DNA of 46,923 nt, taken from positions 1 to 46,923 of the forward strand of contig NZ_LBAW01000025.1 in assembly GCF_001648595.1 (NCBI RefSeq), written 5' to 3'. The number at the start of each line of letters is the position of its first letter. Within the stretch, counting starts at the first letter, position 1. This document shows, piece after piece, positions 27,867 to 37,583 of this stretch. The notes below the pieces were generated by a model that was not told the origin of the DNA, did not search any database, and saw only the letters and a list, made by a program, of their open reading frames with translations. A program made the translations under genes and the position numbers. This stretch comes from Legionella bozemanae. Lineage in GTDB: Bacteria; Pseudomonadota; Gammaproteobacteria; Legionellales; Legionellaceae.

Positions 27867-27914
27867 GTTTCCTTACTTAGAAGAAATCTGCACTCTAAGT
27901 TATATGTTTTTATA

Positions 27915-27959
27915 AAATTGTAACCTGGGTTTCGCTGCGCTGCACCCAGGTTACAATTT
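27915..27959. terminator. Perfect 16-bp palindrome, bidirectional terminator candidate (repeat family B)
   Basis: The arms at 27915-27930 (AAATTGTAACCTGGGT) and 27944-27959 pair perfectly over a 13-base loop (TTCGCTGCGCTGC). It follows the rubredoxin stop and overlaps the last base pairs of hemJ (stop at 27958-27960), so it sits at the convergent ends of both. A/T-rich flanks on both sides support termination in both directions. The core matches the repeat at 40226-40310. Confidence 0.8.
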
Positions 27960-28377
27960 ACGGTTTTACCACAACCAAAATCACAATCCCTATCAACAAT
28001 AAGGTCGGCATTTCATTATAAATACGAAAAAAACGGGCGTGCTTTTGATTTTTATTCTGTGCAAATGCCTTTAAATAATGCCCGCATAATAAGTGATAAA
28101 CCCATAAAATAACGACAAGACTCAATTTGGCATGCATCCATCCTGCCTTTAGATAATAGACTGGATTATAACTGAGAAGCCATAATCCCAATAAAGTTGT
28201 CACTATTGCAGCAGGCCAAGTTATTCCATAATAAAGTCTTTTTTCCATTACTTTAAAACGAATGAGACTTGTCTCATCATGAGTATCGGCATGATAAACA
28301 AACAATCTTGGTAAATAAAATAATCCAGCAAACCAGGCAACCATAGCAATGATATGAAACGCTTTAATATACAACAT
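27958..28377 (-). CDS. hemJ: Protoporphyrinogen IX oxidase, HemJ family
   Basis: HemJ oxidises protoporphyrinogen IX to protoporphyrin IX in oxygen-independent manner in bacteria lacking HemY or HemG. The 139-residue protein has four hydrophobic helices and the signature FHIIAMVAWFAGLFYLPRLFVYH at its N terminus (conserved His), with a second conserved block KAGWMHAKLSLVVILWVYHLLCGHYLK, and ends with a helix LLLIGIVILVVVKP. It begins two bases before the TerC gene stop on the same strand. No direct contact with hemL is seen, but both act in haem synthesis. Confidence 0.9.
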   Translation of the reverse strand: MLYIKAFHIIAMVAWFAGLFYLPRLFVYHADTHDETSLIRFKVMEKRLYYGITWPAAIVTTLLGLWLLSYNPVYYLKAGWMHAKLSLVVILWVYHLLCGHYLKAFAQNKNQKHARFFRIYNEMPTLLLIGIVILVVVKP

Positions 28378-28379
28378 AA

Positions 28380-29114
28380 TTAATTTCCTGAACGATGTTT
28401 TCGTTTTTTTCGAGAATGTTTTATCAAATTCAGTGCCTCCACTCCCAATGAGAAACCCATGGCAAAATAAATATATCCCCGAGGAATATGGAAAGAAAAT
28501 CCATCAGCAACAAGCACCATGCCAATTAGAATTAAGTAGCTTAGAGCAAGCATTTTGATTGTGGGATATTCTTTAATAAATGCACTTACTGCTTCACTGG
28601 CAAAGACCATAATGAGAATAGCACATGTAATCGCGACAGCCATGACCCAAAAATGTGAAGTTAATCCCACGGCAGTTAATACACTATCTAAAGAAAATAT
28701 AATATCCATTAATGCAATTTGGAAAATAACCGCTTTAAAGGTTGTTTTAAAGGCTACAGTCTTCGCTTCACCCGTTAATACCGGCTCAGTAGTCACATCC
28801 TGATGAATTTCTTCTGTTGCTTTCCAAATTAGAAAAGCGCCACCTCCCATAAGAAAAAAATCGCGTGCAGAAAACGACATATGAGCCACAGAAAGTAACG
28901 GTTTAGTCAATTTGATTAGATCAACTGCTACCGCTAATAAAATCAAACGCATAACCCAAGAAAGTGTAAGTCCCCACCGCCTTGCTTTTTTTCTCTGTTT
29001 GGGAGGTAATTTTTCAGACAAAATAGATAAAATAACCAGATTGTCAATTCCCAAAACAATTTCCAATATGATTAAAACGATTAAGCCTACCGTAATATCA
29101 ATAAAATCCATCAA
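28380..29114 (-). CDS. TerC-family integral membrane protein
   Basis: This 244-residue inner-membrane protein has about seven helices and both TerC signatures: EIVLGIDNLVILSIL near the start and DIIFSLDSVLTAVGLT in the middle. The paired aspartates in helical segments are thought to bind metal in this family, which is linked to manganese export or membrane-protein metal loading. The start could be either of two adjacent ATG codons. It is followed immediately by hemJ, suggesting co-transcription. No tellurite-resistance cluster surrounds it, so a tellurite role should not be assumed. Confidence 0.88.
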   Translation of the reverse strand: MMDFIDITVGLIVLIILEIVLGIDNLVILSILSEKLPPKQRKKARRWGLTLSWVMRLILLAVAVDLIKLTKPLLSVAHMSFSARDFFLMGGGAFLIWKATEEIHQDVTTEPVLTGEAKTVAFKTTFKAVIFQIALMDIIFSLDSVLTAVGLTSHFWVMAVAITCAILIMVFASEAVSAFIKEYPTIKMLALSYLILIGMVLVADGFSFHIPRGYIYFAMGFSLGVEALNLIKHSRKKRKHRSGN

Positions 29115-29237
29115 ATCCTCTGATATCAGAAATTGAAAAAATATATAATATACTCTTTATCTGAGATTTACCTATATCTTTCTGTAAAATCTAGAGCATA
29201 ACTTTATTGAAAGCATGATGTTTATAAAGGCAAATGA

Positions 29238-29266
29238 TTCACTTTATTCTTTGGCTTCGATATAAT
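29238..29266 (+). promoter_or_regulatory. Sigma-70-like promoter for pcnB-folK
   Basis: A consensus -10 (TATAAT, 29261-29266) lies 17 bases after a fair -35 (TTCACT, 29238-29243, four of six). Transcription would start near 29273. That leaves a short leader before the proposed upstream pcnB start around 29300 and a longer one before the GTG at 29345. Confidence 0.5.
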
Positions 29267-29344
29267 ATCTACGTTATATTAATCTTGTGAGATACAGAGA
29301 TCATCAAATTTATCAAAAAGCTGCTAAAGAGAAACAGAGCTCAT

Positions 29345-30643
29345 GTGCAACCTGTTGCTTCAGCTTATATAATCCCAAGGAATAAGCATTCCATATCTAA
29401 AGCGGACATTAGTAGCAATGCGCTCAAAGTGCTTAACCGCTTAATTGGTGCTGGATTTCAGGCATACATTGTTGGAGGTAGCGTCAGAGATTTATTGTTG
29501 CATAAAGCCCCCAAAGATTTTGATGTAGCTACAGATGCAACACCCAATCAAGTTAAAAATTTATTTAGAAATGGACGAATTATTGGTCGTCGCTTCAAGC
29601 TTGTTCACATACTCTTCCACCGCGAAATTATTGAAGTTGCTACCTTTAGAAGTCATATAGCTATTGATGAAAGTCAGCTAACAAATGAACGAGGTATGTT
29701 GGTTCGGGATAATGCTTATGGTTCCCTTGATGAAGATGCTTGGAGACGTGATTTCACGATTAACTCACTTTACTACAATATAAATGATTCATCGATTATT
29801 GATTTTACTGGTGGCGTGAAAGATGTTGAAGAAAAGCTCATTCGTATGATTGGTGATCCAATAAAACGATATCAGGAAGACCCAGTACGCATGCTACGCG
29901 CAATTCGCTTTAGTGCAAAATTAAATTTCAAACTTGCACGAGAAACTGAAGCGCCCTTTCCTGAGATTAGTCATCTTATTACTCATGTTTCCAACTCACG
30001 TTTATTCGATGAAATGACTAAGCTATATCAATGCGGCAATGCAGTAACAGTGCAAGGATTGCTCATGCAATATGGCTTGTTTCAACATCTGTGTCCTCAA
30101 ACTCATGGACTATTAAACAGTACTTATCCCGTAAATGCGTTATTAACGATCGCTCTTGAGAATACAGATACTCGTATTCATGAAGAAAAGCCAGTAACAC
30201 CAGCATTTTTATTTGCAGTTCTTTTATGGTTTCCTATGATTGAATGTGCAAAGGAGTTACAAAAAACAGGAATAGATCCGCTTCCTTCTATAGAAAAAGC
30301 GATGTCATTTGTCCTTGCAGAGCAAAATAAAGTAATTTCAATTCCTAAACGTTATACTCAAATTATTCGGGAAATCTGGTTGTTGCAGTACCGTTTTGCC
30401 AAGAGACTTGGAGGAAGAGCCTTTAATCTTTTACAACATCCACGTTTTAGAGCAGCCTATGATTTTATGGCATTACGTGCTCTTGCAGGTGACGAATCCA
30501 TGGAACTTGCACAATGGTGGACAGCGTTTCAGGATGCCGACGAAGCAGAACAAACTAAAATGGTTGCGCAGCTCGCCCCTGACTTACCGAAACGAAAACG
30601 CCGTCGTAAAAAACCTAAAAGTATTAAAGCTAGTGATTCATAA
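29345..30643 (+). CDS. pcnB: Poly(A) polymerase I
   Basis: PcnB adds 3' A-tails to RNA and helps degrade it. The 432-residue product shows the class II nucleotidyltransferase head (VGGSVRDLLLHKAPKDFDVATD, with the GGSVRD and DFD residues) and the PcnB-specific stretches NLFRNGRIIGRRFKLVHI and RRDFTINSLYYN. The C terminus is very basic (RRRKKPKSIKA), as in poly(A) polymerases rather than CCA-adding enzymes. The first canonical start in frame is GTG 29345, but the frame continues upstream to a TGA at 29288, encoding a basic stretch (KFIKKLLKRNRAH) that resembles the N terminus of E. coli PcnB. The true start may be a rare ATC near 29300. It overlaps folK by one base. Confidence 0.93.
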   Translation: MQPVASAYIIPRNKHSISKADISSNALKVLNRLIGAGFQAYIVGGSVRDLLLHKAPKDFDVATDATPNQVKNLFRNGRIIGRRFKLVHILFHREIIEVATFRSHIAIDESQLTNERGMLVRDNAYGSLDEDAWRRDFTINSLYYNINDSSIIDFTGGVKDVEEKLIRMIGDPIKRYQEDPVRMLRAIRFSAKLNFKLARETEAPFPEISHLITHVSNSRLFDEMTKLYQCGNAVTVQGLLMQYGLFQHLCPQTHGLLNSTYPVNALLTIALENTDTRIHEEKPVTPAFLFAVLLWFPMIECAKELQKTGIDPLPSIEKAMSFVLAEQNKVISIPKRYTQIIREIWLLQYRFAKRLGGRAFNLLQHPRFRAAYDFMALRALAGDESMELAQWWTAFQDADEAEQTKMVAQLAPDLPKRKRRRKKPKSIKASDS

Positions 30644-31080
30644 TGAATATTTGTTATTTAGGTTTGGGCTCAAATCAGCACGTACCTGAGCGTCAACTGC
30701 GAAAAGCAATTAAATCAATAAAAGCGCTGCGCACTACTGTTGTTACTAAGGTTTCATCTTTTTATTGGAACAAAGCTTGGGGATTACAAGGCCAACAAGA
30801 CTTTTGCAATGCCGTGATCGAGCTTTTCACTCTTTTATCCCCCTTAGAACTACTTAACGCTTGCCAAAAAATCGAAAAAAAACAGGGAAGAATTCGGAAA
30901 AAACACTGGGGTCCCAGAGTTATTGACATCGATATTCTATTATACGCAGATCAAGTCATTCATTCTAAAAAACTGGTAATACCCCACCCATATATACAAT
31001 CTAGAAACTTTGTTTTAATTCCTCTAATTGAGATAAATCCCAATTATAAATTAAAACTAAAATCGGAATCACTTACATAA
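30643..31080 (+). CDS. folK: 2-amino-4-hydroxy-6-hydroxymethyldihydropteridine pyrophosphokinase
   Basis: FolK transfers pyrophosphate from ATP to the hydroxymethyl-pterin in folate synthesis. The 145-residue protein has the HPPK signature KKHWGPRVIDIDILLY (R, D, D residues) plus YLGLGSNQHVPERQL at the N terminus and IPHPYIQSRNFVLIPL near the end. Its ATG overlaps the pcnB stop (TAATG), so translation is coupled. pcnB-folK pairing is common in gammaproteobacteria, and no panB or panC follows here. Confidence 0.96.
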   Translation: MNICYLGLGSNQHVPERQLRKAIKSIKALRTTVVTKVSSFYWNKAWGLQGQQDFCNAVIELFTLLSPLELLNACQKIEKKQGRIRKKHWGPRVIDIDILLYADQVIHSKKLVIPHPYIQSRNFVLIPLIEINPNYKLKLKSESLT

Positions 31081-31250
31081 TCTTTTTGCTAATGAGTTGA
31101 TACAGCACCGATCGTTATCTCAAGAAAATGCATAATACGATGGTATTAATTCCTCAAACTAAATTATTTCATATTTTATGAGATAAAATAGGTACTTATA
31201 GTAAAGAATCTACTATTATTTACAATAATAAATTCAATTGTGAGGCTGCT

Positions 31251-31670
31251 ATGTATAAGAATATTTTATTTGCTACGGATTTGCTTAAGGAACATAATCA
31301 TCTCACAGAAAAAGCAATCGCGATTGCGAAACAATTTAATGCTAAATTATATCTGTTACATGTCATTGAACTGCCTGCCAGTTTTCAATTGGCTCAAGGC
31401 CTTGGTTTTACAGAATTAGCCAACCCAGCCAAAGACGATGCACAAACTGTATTAGCTTTAATAGGAGAAAACTTTAATATTCCACGTGAACAACAATTTG
31501 TTGAGGTAGGCTCGGTTAAAGAACATATTTTTAGTAAAGTGAAAGAGCTAAATTGTCAGCTCATTATTATTGGCAGTCATTCTTCTTCTGGTTTGCACTC
31601 ATTTTTGGGAAGCACAGCAAATGCTGCAGTCAATCATGCTCCATGTGATGTAATAACATTACGGATTTAA
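31251..31670 (+). CDS. Universal stress protein, UspA family
   Basis: The 139-residue cytosolic protein has the Usp fold: N-terminal YKNILFATDLL and LLHVIELPASF, and C-terminal GSHSSSGLHSFLGSTANAAVNHAPCDV. The last stretch matches the ATP-binding pattern G-2x-G-9x-G(S/T). It probably binds ATP and dimerises. It stands alone, 170 bases after folK, with a TGAGG ribosome site. The physiological role cannot be told from sequence. Confidence 0.92.
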   Translation: MYKNILFATDLLKEHNHLTEKAIAIAKQFNAKLYLLHVIELPASFQLAQGLGFTELANPAKDDAQTVLALIGENFNIPREQQFVEVGSVKEHIFSKVKELNCQLIIIGSHSSSGLHSFLGSTANAAVNHAPCDVITLRI

Positions 31671-31856
31671 AAATTAAGTTTTTATCTGCACTGTTTCTGA
31701 CAGAATAACTATGCCAATCCTGTTTCTTGGTGCCTATAACAGGCACCAAATATCTTCATCCGTTTAAAAAAATATTGATGGATTTGATATCTGAATCTTA
31801 TGATCCTAATTAAGGGTTTAATTCGATTTAAATTGCTCCATTTTGAATGAAAAAAA

Positions 31857-31865
31857 TGCTATAAT
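31857..31865 (+). promoter_or_regulatory. Extended -10 promoter element before the orphan gene
   Basis: TGCTATAAT (31857-31865) is a consensus extended -10, which can work without a good -35; none is evident at the usual spacing. It lies 38 bases before the ATG at 31904, so a leader of about 30 bases is expected. Confidence 0.45.
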
Positions 31866-31903
31866 AAACATACCATAACATATGAGCTCTTTGTTTTAGA
31901 AGT

Positions 31904-32905
31904 ATGCAATATAAATACAATCAAGATAGTTTTACTTGCAAAAAACCTGAATTTTTCATGGCAGTGTGTGGCTATAAAAATCACTCTTATATGATAATAG
32001 GTGTTAAGGACTCTGAAACCCAAGAACAATTTGTAATTGGAATGTTTGGTCGTAGGGGTGGGCTTATGGGCACATATTTAACCAACGAACGAATGCCCCA
32101 AAGAAGTCAAAGCCTCATTGGCATACAAGCGTTTACTATATCAGAAACTCAATATAAAAATCTTATTCAATTCCTAGCAGACCTGAAAAAAAATCACAAA
32201 TCCAATGCAGCAGTCTTTGCTGTTCCTTCAACGTGGTTAAATAAAGGTGATCCTTCAGAGCAAAATGAAGCAGTAAGATTTACCTGGTTAAACTATATGG
32301 CAAACTCAAAGACAAATAGAATTGAAGATCTAGATTTAGATGGGAGTGCTAGTTATGATCCAGAACAAGTCAGACAAGGGGTTTCATTAGATAATAACTG
32401 TAGAACTGCTGCAAAGCATATAACTCAAGTCACTATGAGTGCAGAGTCATTACCTAATGTCTCTTCATTTTTTTTAAGATCACTTCCATTTAAAGCTCAC
32501 TTAAGTAATGGCAAGATAAGTGACAAATTATTTATATATCCTCCACCTCCGCCAATGCAGAAAAAATTTGAGAATATGGTGGAGTGGGAAATTTTGAACC
32601 GAATTTATAATAGATTAGATAAAATAGCAAAGACTTCAAGTAAGGACATGGAGGAGAGTTATAAAAAATTTGAATTGTTAAAGACTCTTTATCAACAACA
32701 ATACGATAAATTAACAGGTGGCAAACATAATTTACAGGATTTAATGTATGATATTAAACAGTACATTGAGCAAGAAGCAAATGCTGCAATTATTGACACA
32801 CCACGGAATAGCTTTTTCCACTTTAAAACATCTACTAGAAAAATGTTTGAGCAAATTCAAAAAGAAAATCCCTCATCAGAGTCAGATCCCGGTCCTAAAA
32901 AATAG
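31904..32905 (+). CDS. Orphan hypothetical protein, possible secreted effector
   Basis: I do not recognise this 333-residue protein. The N-terminal two-thirds is mixed alpha/beta with an unusual composition (VCGYKNHSYMIIGVKDSETQ, GMFGRRGGLMGTYLTNER). A proline run (IYPPPPPMQ) at about 215-225 acts as a hinge. The last 110 residues are helical and charged (FENMVEWEILNRIYNRL, YKKFELLKTLYQQQYDKLTGG). The tail is polar and ends ESDPGPKK. There is no signal peptide or membrane helix. It resembles other Legionella accessory proteins and is flanked by housekeeping genes, which fits an inserted accessory gene. Export by Dot/Icm is only a possibility: the C-terminal tail is polar and acidic but has no strong E-block. 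Confidence 0.6.
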   Translation: MQYKYNQDSFTCKKPEFFMAVCGYKNHSYMIIGVKDSETQEQFVIGMFGRRGGLMGTYLTNERMPQRSQSLIGIQAFTISETQYKNLIQFLADLKKNHKSNAAVFAVPSTWLNKGDPSEQNEAVRFTWLNYMANSKTNRIEDLDLDGSASYDPEQVRQGVSLDNNCRTAAKHITQVTMSAESLPNVSSFFLRSLPFKAHLSNGKISDKLFIYPPPPPMQKKFENMVEWEILNRIYNRLDKIAKTSSKDMEESYKKFELLKTLYQQQYDKLTGGKHNLQDLMYDIKQYIEQEANAAIIDTPRNSFFHFKTSTRKMFEQIQKENPSSESDPGPKK

Positions 32906-32936
32906 TTTATACTGAATCCAGTGCACAAAAAAATGC

Positions 32937-34337
32937 TTATTTTTTGCTTTTTGACCTCTTTTTAACATGACTCATTAATCTTCTTTTTTTATTCACTTGC
33001 CGTTGTGATAATTTAACTTTTTTATTTGCGAAAGGATTTGTTCCGCCTTTAAATTCCAGTTTTAAAGGAGTTCCAACTAATCCCAGATGTTTAATAAATT
33101 CATTACTAAGATAACGTCTGTAACTATCGGGTAAATCAGCTAATTGATTCCCATGAATAACGATTACCGGAGGATTGTGGCCACCAAGATGGGCATATCT
33201 TAATTTTATCCTACGCCCATTCACACAAGGAGGGGTATGTTTCATGCTGATATCTTGAAGCAACCGAGTTAATCGAGGCGTTGAAAAAGATTGGACGGCG
33301 GAAGCATAAGCTTCATTTATATCTTTAAATAATCCGCCCACACCACTGCCATGTAACGCCGATATAAACCGAATTTTTGCAAAATTCGCAAAATGTAATC
33401 TTCTGGATAATTCGCTTTTTACATGCTCCTTATGCTCTTCATCCAAACCATCCCACTTATTCACTGCAATAACTAGGGCTTTACCGGATTCAATAATAAA
33501 GCCAAGCAAATTCATATCCTGATCGGTAATCCCCTCTCTAGCATCCAGAACCTGCAAGCATACATTGGATTCTTCAATAGCTTGGAGTGTCTTGATCACA
33601 GAAAATTTTTCAATTTTTTCATCAACTCGTGATTTTCTACGTACCCCCGCAGTATCAATTAAAATATAGTGCTGCTCATCCCTAACAAAAGGAATCGCAA
33701 TACTGTCTCGGGTTGTTCCAGGCATATCATATACGACGACTCGTTCTTCACCCAAAATTCGATTAATTAAAGTTGATTTTCCGACATTAGGACGGCCAGC
33801 AAAGGCAATTTTAATGACATTATCTTCTTCAACTTTATCCGCTTGAGCTGTAAATGGTGACAAAACATCATCAAGCAATGTACTAATACCACTACCATGC
33901 GATGATGAAATAGAGTGTATATCAGCAATTCCTAAAGAGTGAAAATCAGCACAAGCAACGTCATCATCCAGCCCTTCGGTTTTATTAATCACAAGGTGGA
34001 CTTTTTTGTTTAATTTACGCAAATTGCTGGCAATTTTTTCGTCAATTCCAGTCAGGCCAGCTCGTCCATCAACCAAAAAAAGCACAATATCTGCTTCATT
34101 GAGTGCTATCTCCGATTGTTTGGACATTAAATTATCAACAGCAATGTCATCAACACCTATACCACCAGTATCAACAACGATATAGTGTTTGTTATCATGT
34201 TGGGCTTGACCATACTGTCTGTCACGAGTTAAACCAGGAAAATCAGCAACAAGGGCATCTTGAGTCTTGGTAAGTCTATTAAATAAAGTAGACTTACCAA
34301 CATTAGGACGTCCAACAAGTGCAATCACAGGGATCAT
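32937..34337 (-). CDS. der: GTPase Der (EngA), ribosome assembly
   Basis: Der is an essential tandem GTPase of 50S subunit maturation. The 466-residue protein has two G domains with G1 loops [14 protein letters not shown] (about 8-20) and [14 protein letters not shown] (about 180). DTGG and DTAG G3 motifs, and NKTE and NKWD G4 motifs, are present. A KH-like C-terminal domain and a very basic tail ([17 protein letters not shown]) close it. It is the last gene of the ndk-to-der block, starting three bases after the bamB stop. Confidence 0.97.
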   Translation of the reverse strand: MIPVIALVGRPNVGKSTLFNRLTKTQDALVADFPGLTRDRQYGQAQHDNKHYIVVDTGGIGVDDIAVDNLMSKQSEIALNEADIVLFLVDGRAGLTGIDEKIASNLRKLNKKVHLVINKTEGLDDDVACADFHSLGIADIHSISSSHGSGISTLLDDVLSPFTAQADKVEEDNVIKIAFAGRPNVGKSTLINRILGEERVVVYDMPGTTRDSIAIPFVRDEQHYILIDTAGVRRKSRVDEKIEKFSVIKTLQAIEESNVCLQVLDAREGITDQDMNLLGFIIESGKALVIAVNKWDGLDEEHKEHVKSELSRRLHFANFAKIRFISALHGSGVGGLFKDINEAYASAVQSFSTPRLTRLLQDISMKHTPPCVNGRRIKLRYAHLGGHNPPVIVIHGNQLADLPDSYRRYLSNEFIKHLGLVGTPLKLEFKGGTNPFANKKVKLSQRQVNKKRRLMSHVKKRSKSKK

Positions 34338-34340
34338 TTA

Positions 34341-35495
34341 TTAACTCACAGATAATTGATTAAGCATTCCATTGTCTGTTAACACAAATAACTTTCTTCC
34401 AACTACGCTTGGAGAAATACTGACGCCAGCAGAAACCTTCGAGCGAGCTATAATTTCACCCGTTTGCGCATCAATAAAATGTAGATAGCCGGTTTTGTCA
34501 CCTACTACTAAATCATTTTTAATTAACGCGGGTTCAGTTAAGACTCTCGCTTTTAAACCAGTCTGTTTCCAATTAATTTGACCATTGTGTTTATCAATAG
34601 ACCAAATGACATCATGACTGTCTGTTACATACAATGTATTACCACTTAAGATCATATTTTTATATACGGACCCTGGTTTTCTCCAAATAAATTGTCCGTC
34701 TGACAAAGACAATGCGCCGATGTAGCCTTGATAACTGGCAAGATAAACCACATTATTTTCCACAATAGGATCTGCATCAATATCAACCAATCGTTCCACA
34801 TCGCTTGGACCTGATGCATAAGCAATACTGCGCTGCCACATAACACGACCAGTTTTTACATCCAATGCATCCAATTTTCCATCAGAAAAACCAATTAACA
34901 CCAAATTTCCCATAGCAATGGGTGACGAGCTTGCCTTCAAGATTAAACTGGGTGAACCATGCTCTGTCATCCATATTTGTTTGCCATCTGCTGTATTAAA
35001 GGCATAAACCTTACCGTCAATCGTCTTCACGATAACTTTTCCACCTAAAATAGCCGGCGGTGATAAAATTTCACCGGTAACCTTTTTTTGCCATAATTTG
35101 TTACCATTGCTTTTATTTAATACAACCAATGACGAGTTATTGGTGCCTACAGCAATATATCCACTTGCTACAGCAGGGCCGCTAACTAAACCATGCTTCA
35201 ATACCGTAGTCCATTTTACCTGACCATTATGCTTATTAATAGCACGAACTAACCCACTGGCATCAGCGGTATAAATAACGCCACCCTGAACCACTGGTTT
35301 CAATCTTAAATATTCTTTATTTTTAGATGACTTACCAGCAGCTACTGTCCAGTTTTGCTCAACTGTAATTTTATCCTTTATTAGCTTGAGTTCTTTAGGT
35401 TGTGGCGTATTGTCTTTACCCAACATATAATCATCAAGTTTTGAACATCCTTGAACTAACGCACAGAGAATTAAAATAAATAATTTCATTTTCAT
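34341..35495 (-). CDS. bamB: Outer membrane assembly lipoprotein BamB
   Basis: BamB is a beta-propeller scaffold of the BAM complex that folds outer-membrane proteins. The 384-residue precursor has a lipoprotein signal (MKMKLFILILCALVQGC, lipobox VQGC), so it should be anchored to the outer membrane on the periplasmic side. The mature part contains repeated PQQ-like blades (NGQVKWTT, GNKLWQKK, DGKQIWMTE, GRVMWQRS, GQFIWRK, GQINWKQ). It lies between yfgM and der, as in other gammaproteobacteria, but 120 bases after yfgM with a weak repeat remnant between. Confidence 0.96.
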   Translation of the reverse strand: MKMKLFILILCALVQGCSKLDDYMLGKDNTPQPKELKLIKDKITVEQNWTVAAGKSSKNKEYLRLKPVVQGGVIYTADASGLVRAINKHNGQVKWTTVLKHGLVSGPAVASGYIAVGTNNSSLVVLNKSNGNKLWQKKVTGEILSPPAILGGKVIVKTIDGKVYAFNTADGKQIWMTEHGSPSLILKASSSPIAMGNLVLIGFSDGKLDALDVKTGRVMWQRSIAYASGPSDVERLVDIDADPIVENNVVYLASYQGYIGALSLSDGQFIWRKPGSVYKNMILSGNTLYVTDSHDVIWSIDKHNGQINWKQTGLKARVLTEPALIKNDLVVGDKTGYLHFIDAQTGEIIARSKVSAGVSISPSVVGRKLFVLTDNGMLNQLSVS

Positions 35496-35615
35496 GAAAA
35501 TTAAACCTCAATTTTTACAAAATATATCAATAAAAGATCAACTATTATGCACATAAATAACAACCTGGGTGAAAAAGACCACTAAAACTTATGAGCTACA
35601 CTCAGGCTATAACAA

Positions 35616-36305
35616 TTATGCGGACTTTACTTTTTTATCTCCAGAAATCATTGAGTGCGATTTACTTGCTATCTCATTAGTTTTCATTTCCAAAAATAAA
35701 TTACCCATCCCATTATTTTTTACTTCATCTAAAGCCAGTTTATAGGAACTCATAGCTTCTTGATATTGACCTGTAGCTCCATAAATATCGCCTTTTAATT
35801 CATTAATAACAGGTAAATAAGTTTTATCATCAATACTGCTTAATTCCTTAAGAGCATTTGTATAAGACTTTTCTGCTGCAAAGATGCGCGCCATACGAAT
35901 TTTAGCAATTTGTTTTAAAGCAGGCATTTTACTGTTTGTAGCAACCGCTTTCAGTTCATCTGTAGCTGTATCCAGTTTATTTTTTGACACATAAATTTTC
36001 GCAAGTGTCAGATGTGCCGCATCAGCATAAACGGTACTGCTATGTTGATGAATCAATTCATTTGCATAGGCTCTTACTCCTTTGATATTTTGATTTGAAA
36101 GAGCAACCATCATTTGCTCATAAGCAACAGAAGCTTGTTGAGTAATCTTTGCTTGATGCCAATGCAAATATCGATAACCGGCAATGCCAAAGAGTATAAG
36201 CGATAATACTACGGTGACAAGATTACCGTATTGCTTCCACCATTTTTTTATCGATTCCAGTTGTTCCTCTTCGGTCATATACACTGACATAATATTCTCC
36301 TGCAC
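35616..36305 (-). CDS. yfgM: YfgM-family tetratricopeptide membrane protein
   Basis: This is a 229-residue YfgM homologue (UPF0070), an inner-membrane protein with a periplasmic TPR domain that works with the SecYEG/PpiD chaperone network. The N terminus (TEEEQLESIKKWWKQYG) precedes one membrane helix (LVTVVLSLILFGIAGYRYL), and the rest is helical repeats (KIYVSKNKLDTATDELKAVA). Several ATG codons lie near the start. The first overlaps the hisS stop region by design, and the ATG at codon 10 (MTEEEQLES) is equally possible. It sits directly after hisS with no gap. Confidence 0.9.
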   Translation of the reverse strand: MQENIMSVYMTEEEQLESIKKWWKQYGNLVTVVLSLILFGIAGYRYLHWHQAKITQQASVAYEQMMVALSNQNIKGVRAYANELIHQHSSTVYADAAHLTLAKIYVSKNKLDTATDELKAVATNSKMPALKQIAKIRMARIFAAEKSYTNALKELSSIDDKTYLPVINELKGDIYGATGQYQEAMSSYKLALDEVKNNGMGNLFLEMKTNEIASKSHSMISGDKKVKSA

Positions 36306-37583
36306 TCACTCTAAATAATCTTTCAAGACCTGATTAATCATATTTTGATCCACTGTAATTTGCTCGGCCTCATTACGTAAGTCTTTGATACTAATTTGTT
36401 TTTTAGCCAATTCATCTTCACCCAAAATTAAAGCCAAACGTGCCCCGCTTTTATCTGCTTTTTTGAATTGGCTTTTAAAGCTGCCCCCTGCAGTATTTAC
36501 TGACACCTCTATCTTTGGATAAGCGTTACGTATCCATTCGGAAATTACAAGACCTCGTACCACCGCCTGCTCATTCGTAGCAATAAAATATAATGCGTTC
36601 TTTTTACTCTCTGGTTGCAAAAGACTCAAGGTTTCCATAAGCAAGTATATTCTTTCGATACCTAATGCAAAACCTACAGCAGGAGTTGGGTTACCCCCTA
36701 ATTGTTCTACTAAGATATCGTAGCGTCCTCCAGCACATACTGTGGATTGACTTCCAAGTTTATCAGTAACCCACTCAAACACTGTATGCCCGTAATAATC
36801 CAGGCCTCTCACCAAAACAGGATTAATTACGTAGGGTACCTCTAATGCGTCCAAGCCATCACAGAAAGACTGAAAATGCGCACGACTTCTTTCACCAAGA
36901 ACATCAATCAATTTGGGTGCATTAGCCAACAACTGTTGCATTTCTGGGTTTTTACTGTCCAAAATGCGCAATGGATTGCGAGTTAACCTGCGTTTGCTGT
37001 CCTCATCCAATTGACGTTCATGAGCGGTCAAGTATTCAACGAGAATTTTTTTATAATGATGACGTTCGGTTAATTCGCCTAAGGTATTCACTTGTAATTG
37101 AACAAAATCTGCAAATCCTAATTGCTCCCAAAACTTACGGCATAAGGAAATCAATTCCAACTCGACCAGTGCACCTGGCATACCAAATGCCTCGACGCCT
37201 AATTGATTGAACTGTCTATACCGTCCCTTTTGTGGCCTTTCGTGACGAAACATTGGTCCCATATACCACAGTTTTTGTTGCTGATTATGCAAAAGCCCAT
37301 TTTGCAAGCAAGCACGAACACAGCCAGCTGTTCCTTCGGGTCTTAAGGTAATGCTATCCCCGTTTAAGTCATTAAAAGTATACATTTCTTTTTCGACTAT
37401 ATCAGTTACTTCACCTATAGTCCGCTTAAATAGTTGGGTGCTTTCAATAAGTGGGAAACGTATTTCCTGATAACCATAACTGGACAATGCATTCACAAAA
37501 ATCTGTTCGATGGAACGCCAAAATACCGTTGTCTCAGGCAAAATATCATTCATTCCACGGATTGCTTGAATTCGTTCAGTCAC
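36306..37583 (-). CDS. hisS: Histidyl-tRNA synthetase
   Basis: HisS charges tRNA-His. The 425-residue class II synthetase has motif 2 ([13 protein letters not shown]), [27 protein letters not shown], the histidine A motif [14 protein letters not shown] and motif 3 ([25 protein letters not shown]), plus an anticodon-binding C-terminal domain. The start ATG lies within the last 8 bases of rodZ, so the two are coupled. In the usual gammaproteobacterial order ispG stands between rodZ and hisS; here it does not. Confidence 0.97.
   Translation of the reverse strand: MTERIQAIRGMNDILPETTVFWRSIEQIFVNALSSYGYQEIRFPLIESTQLFKRTIGEVTDIVEKEMYTFNDLNGDSITLRPEGTAGCVRACLQNGLLHNQQQKLWYMGPMFRHERPQKGRYRQFNQLGVEAFGMPGALVELELISLCRKFWEQLGFADFVQLQVNTLGELTERHHYKKILVEYLTAHERQLDEDSKRRLTRNPLRILDSKNPEMQQLLANAPKLIDVLGERSRAHFQSFCDGLDALEVPYVINPVLVRGLDYYGHTVFEWVTDKLGSQSTVCAGGRYDILVEQLGGNPTPAVGFALGIERIYLLMETLSLLQPESKKNALYFIATNEQAVVRGLVISEWIRNAYPKIEVSVNTAGGSFKSQFKKADKSGARLALILGEDELAKKQISIKDLRNEAEQITVDQNMINQVLKDYLE

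Noticed and set aside
35563..35610. Fragment resembling half of repeat family B between yfgM and bamB
   Set aside because: Only the CTGGGTG part and a loose ACTCAGGCTATAAC partner match. Too weak to list as a copy.
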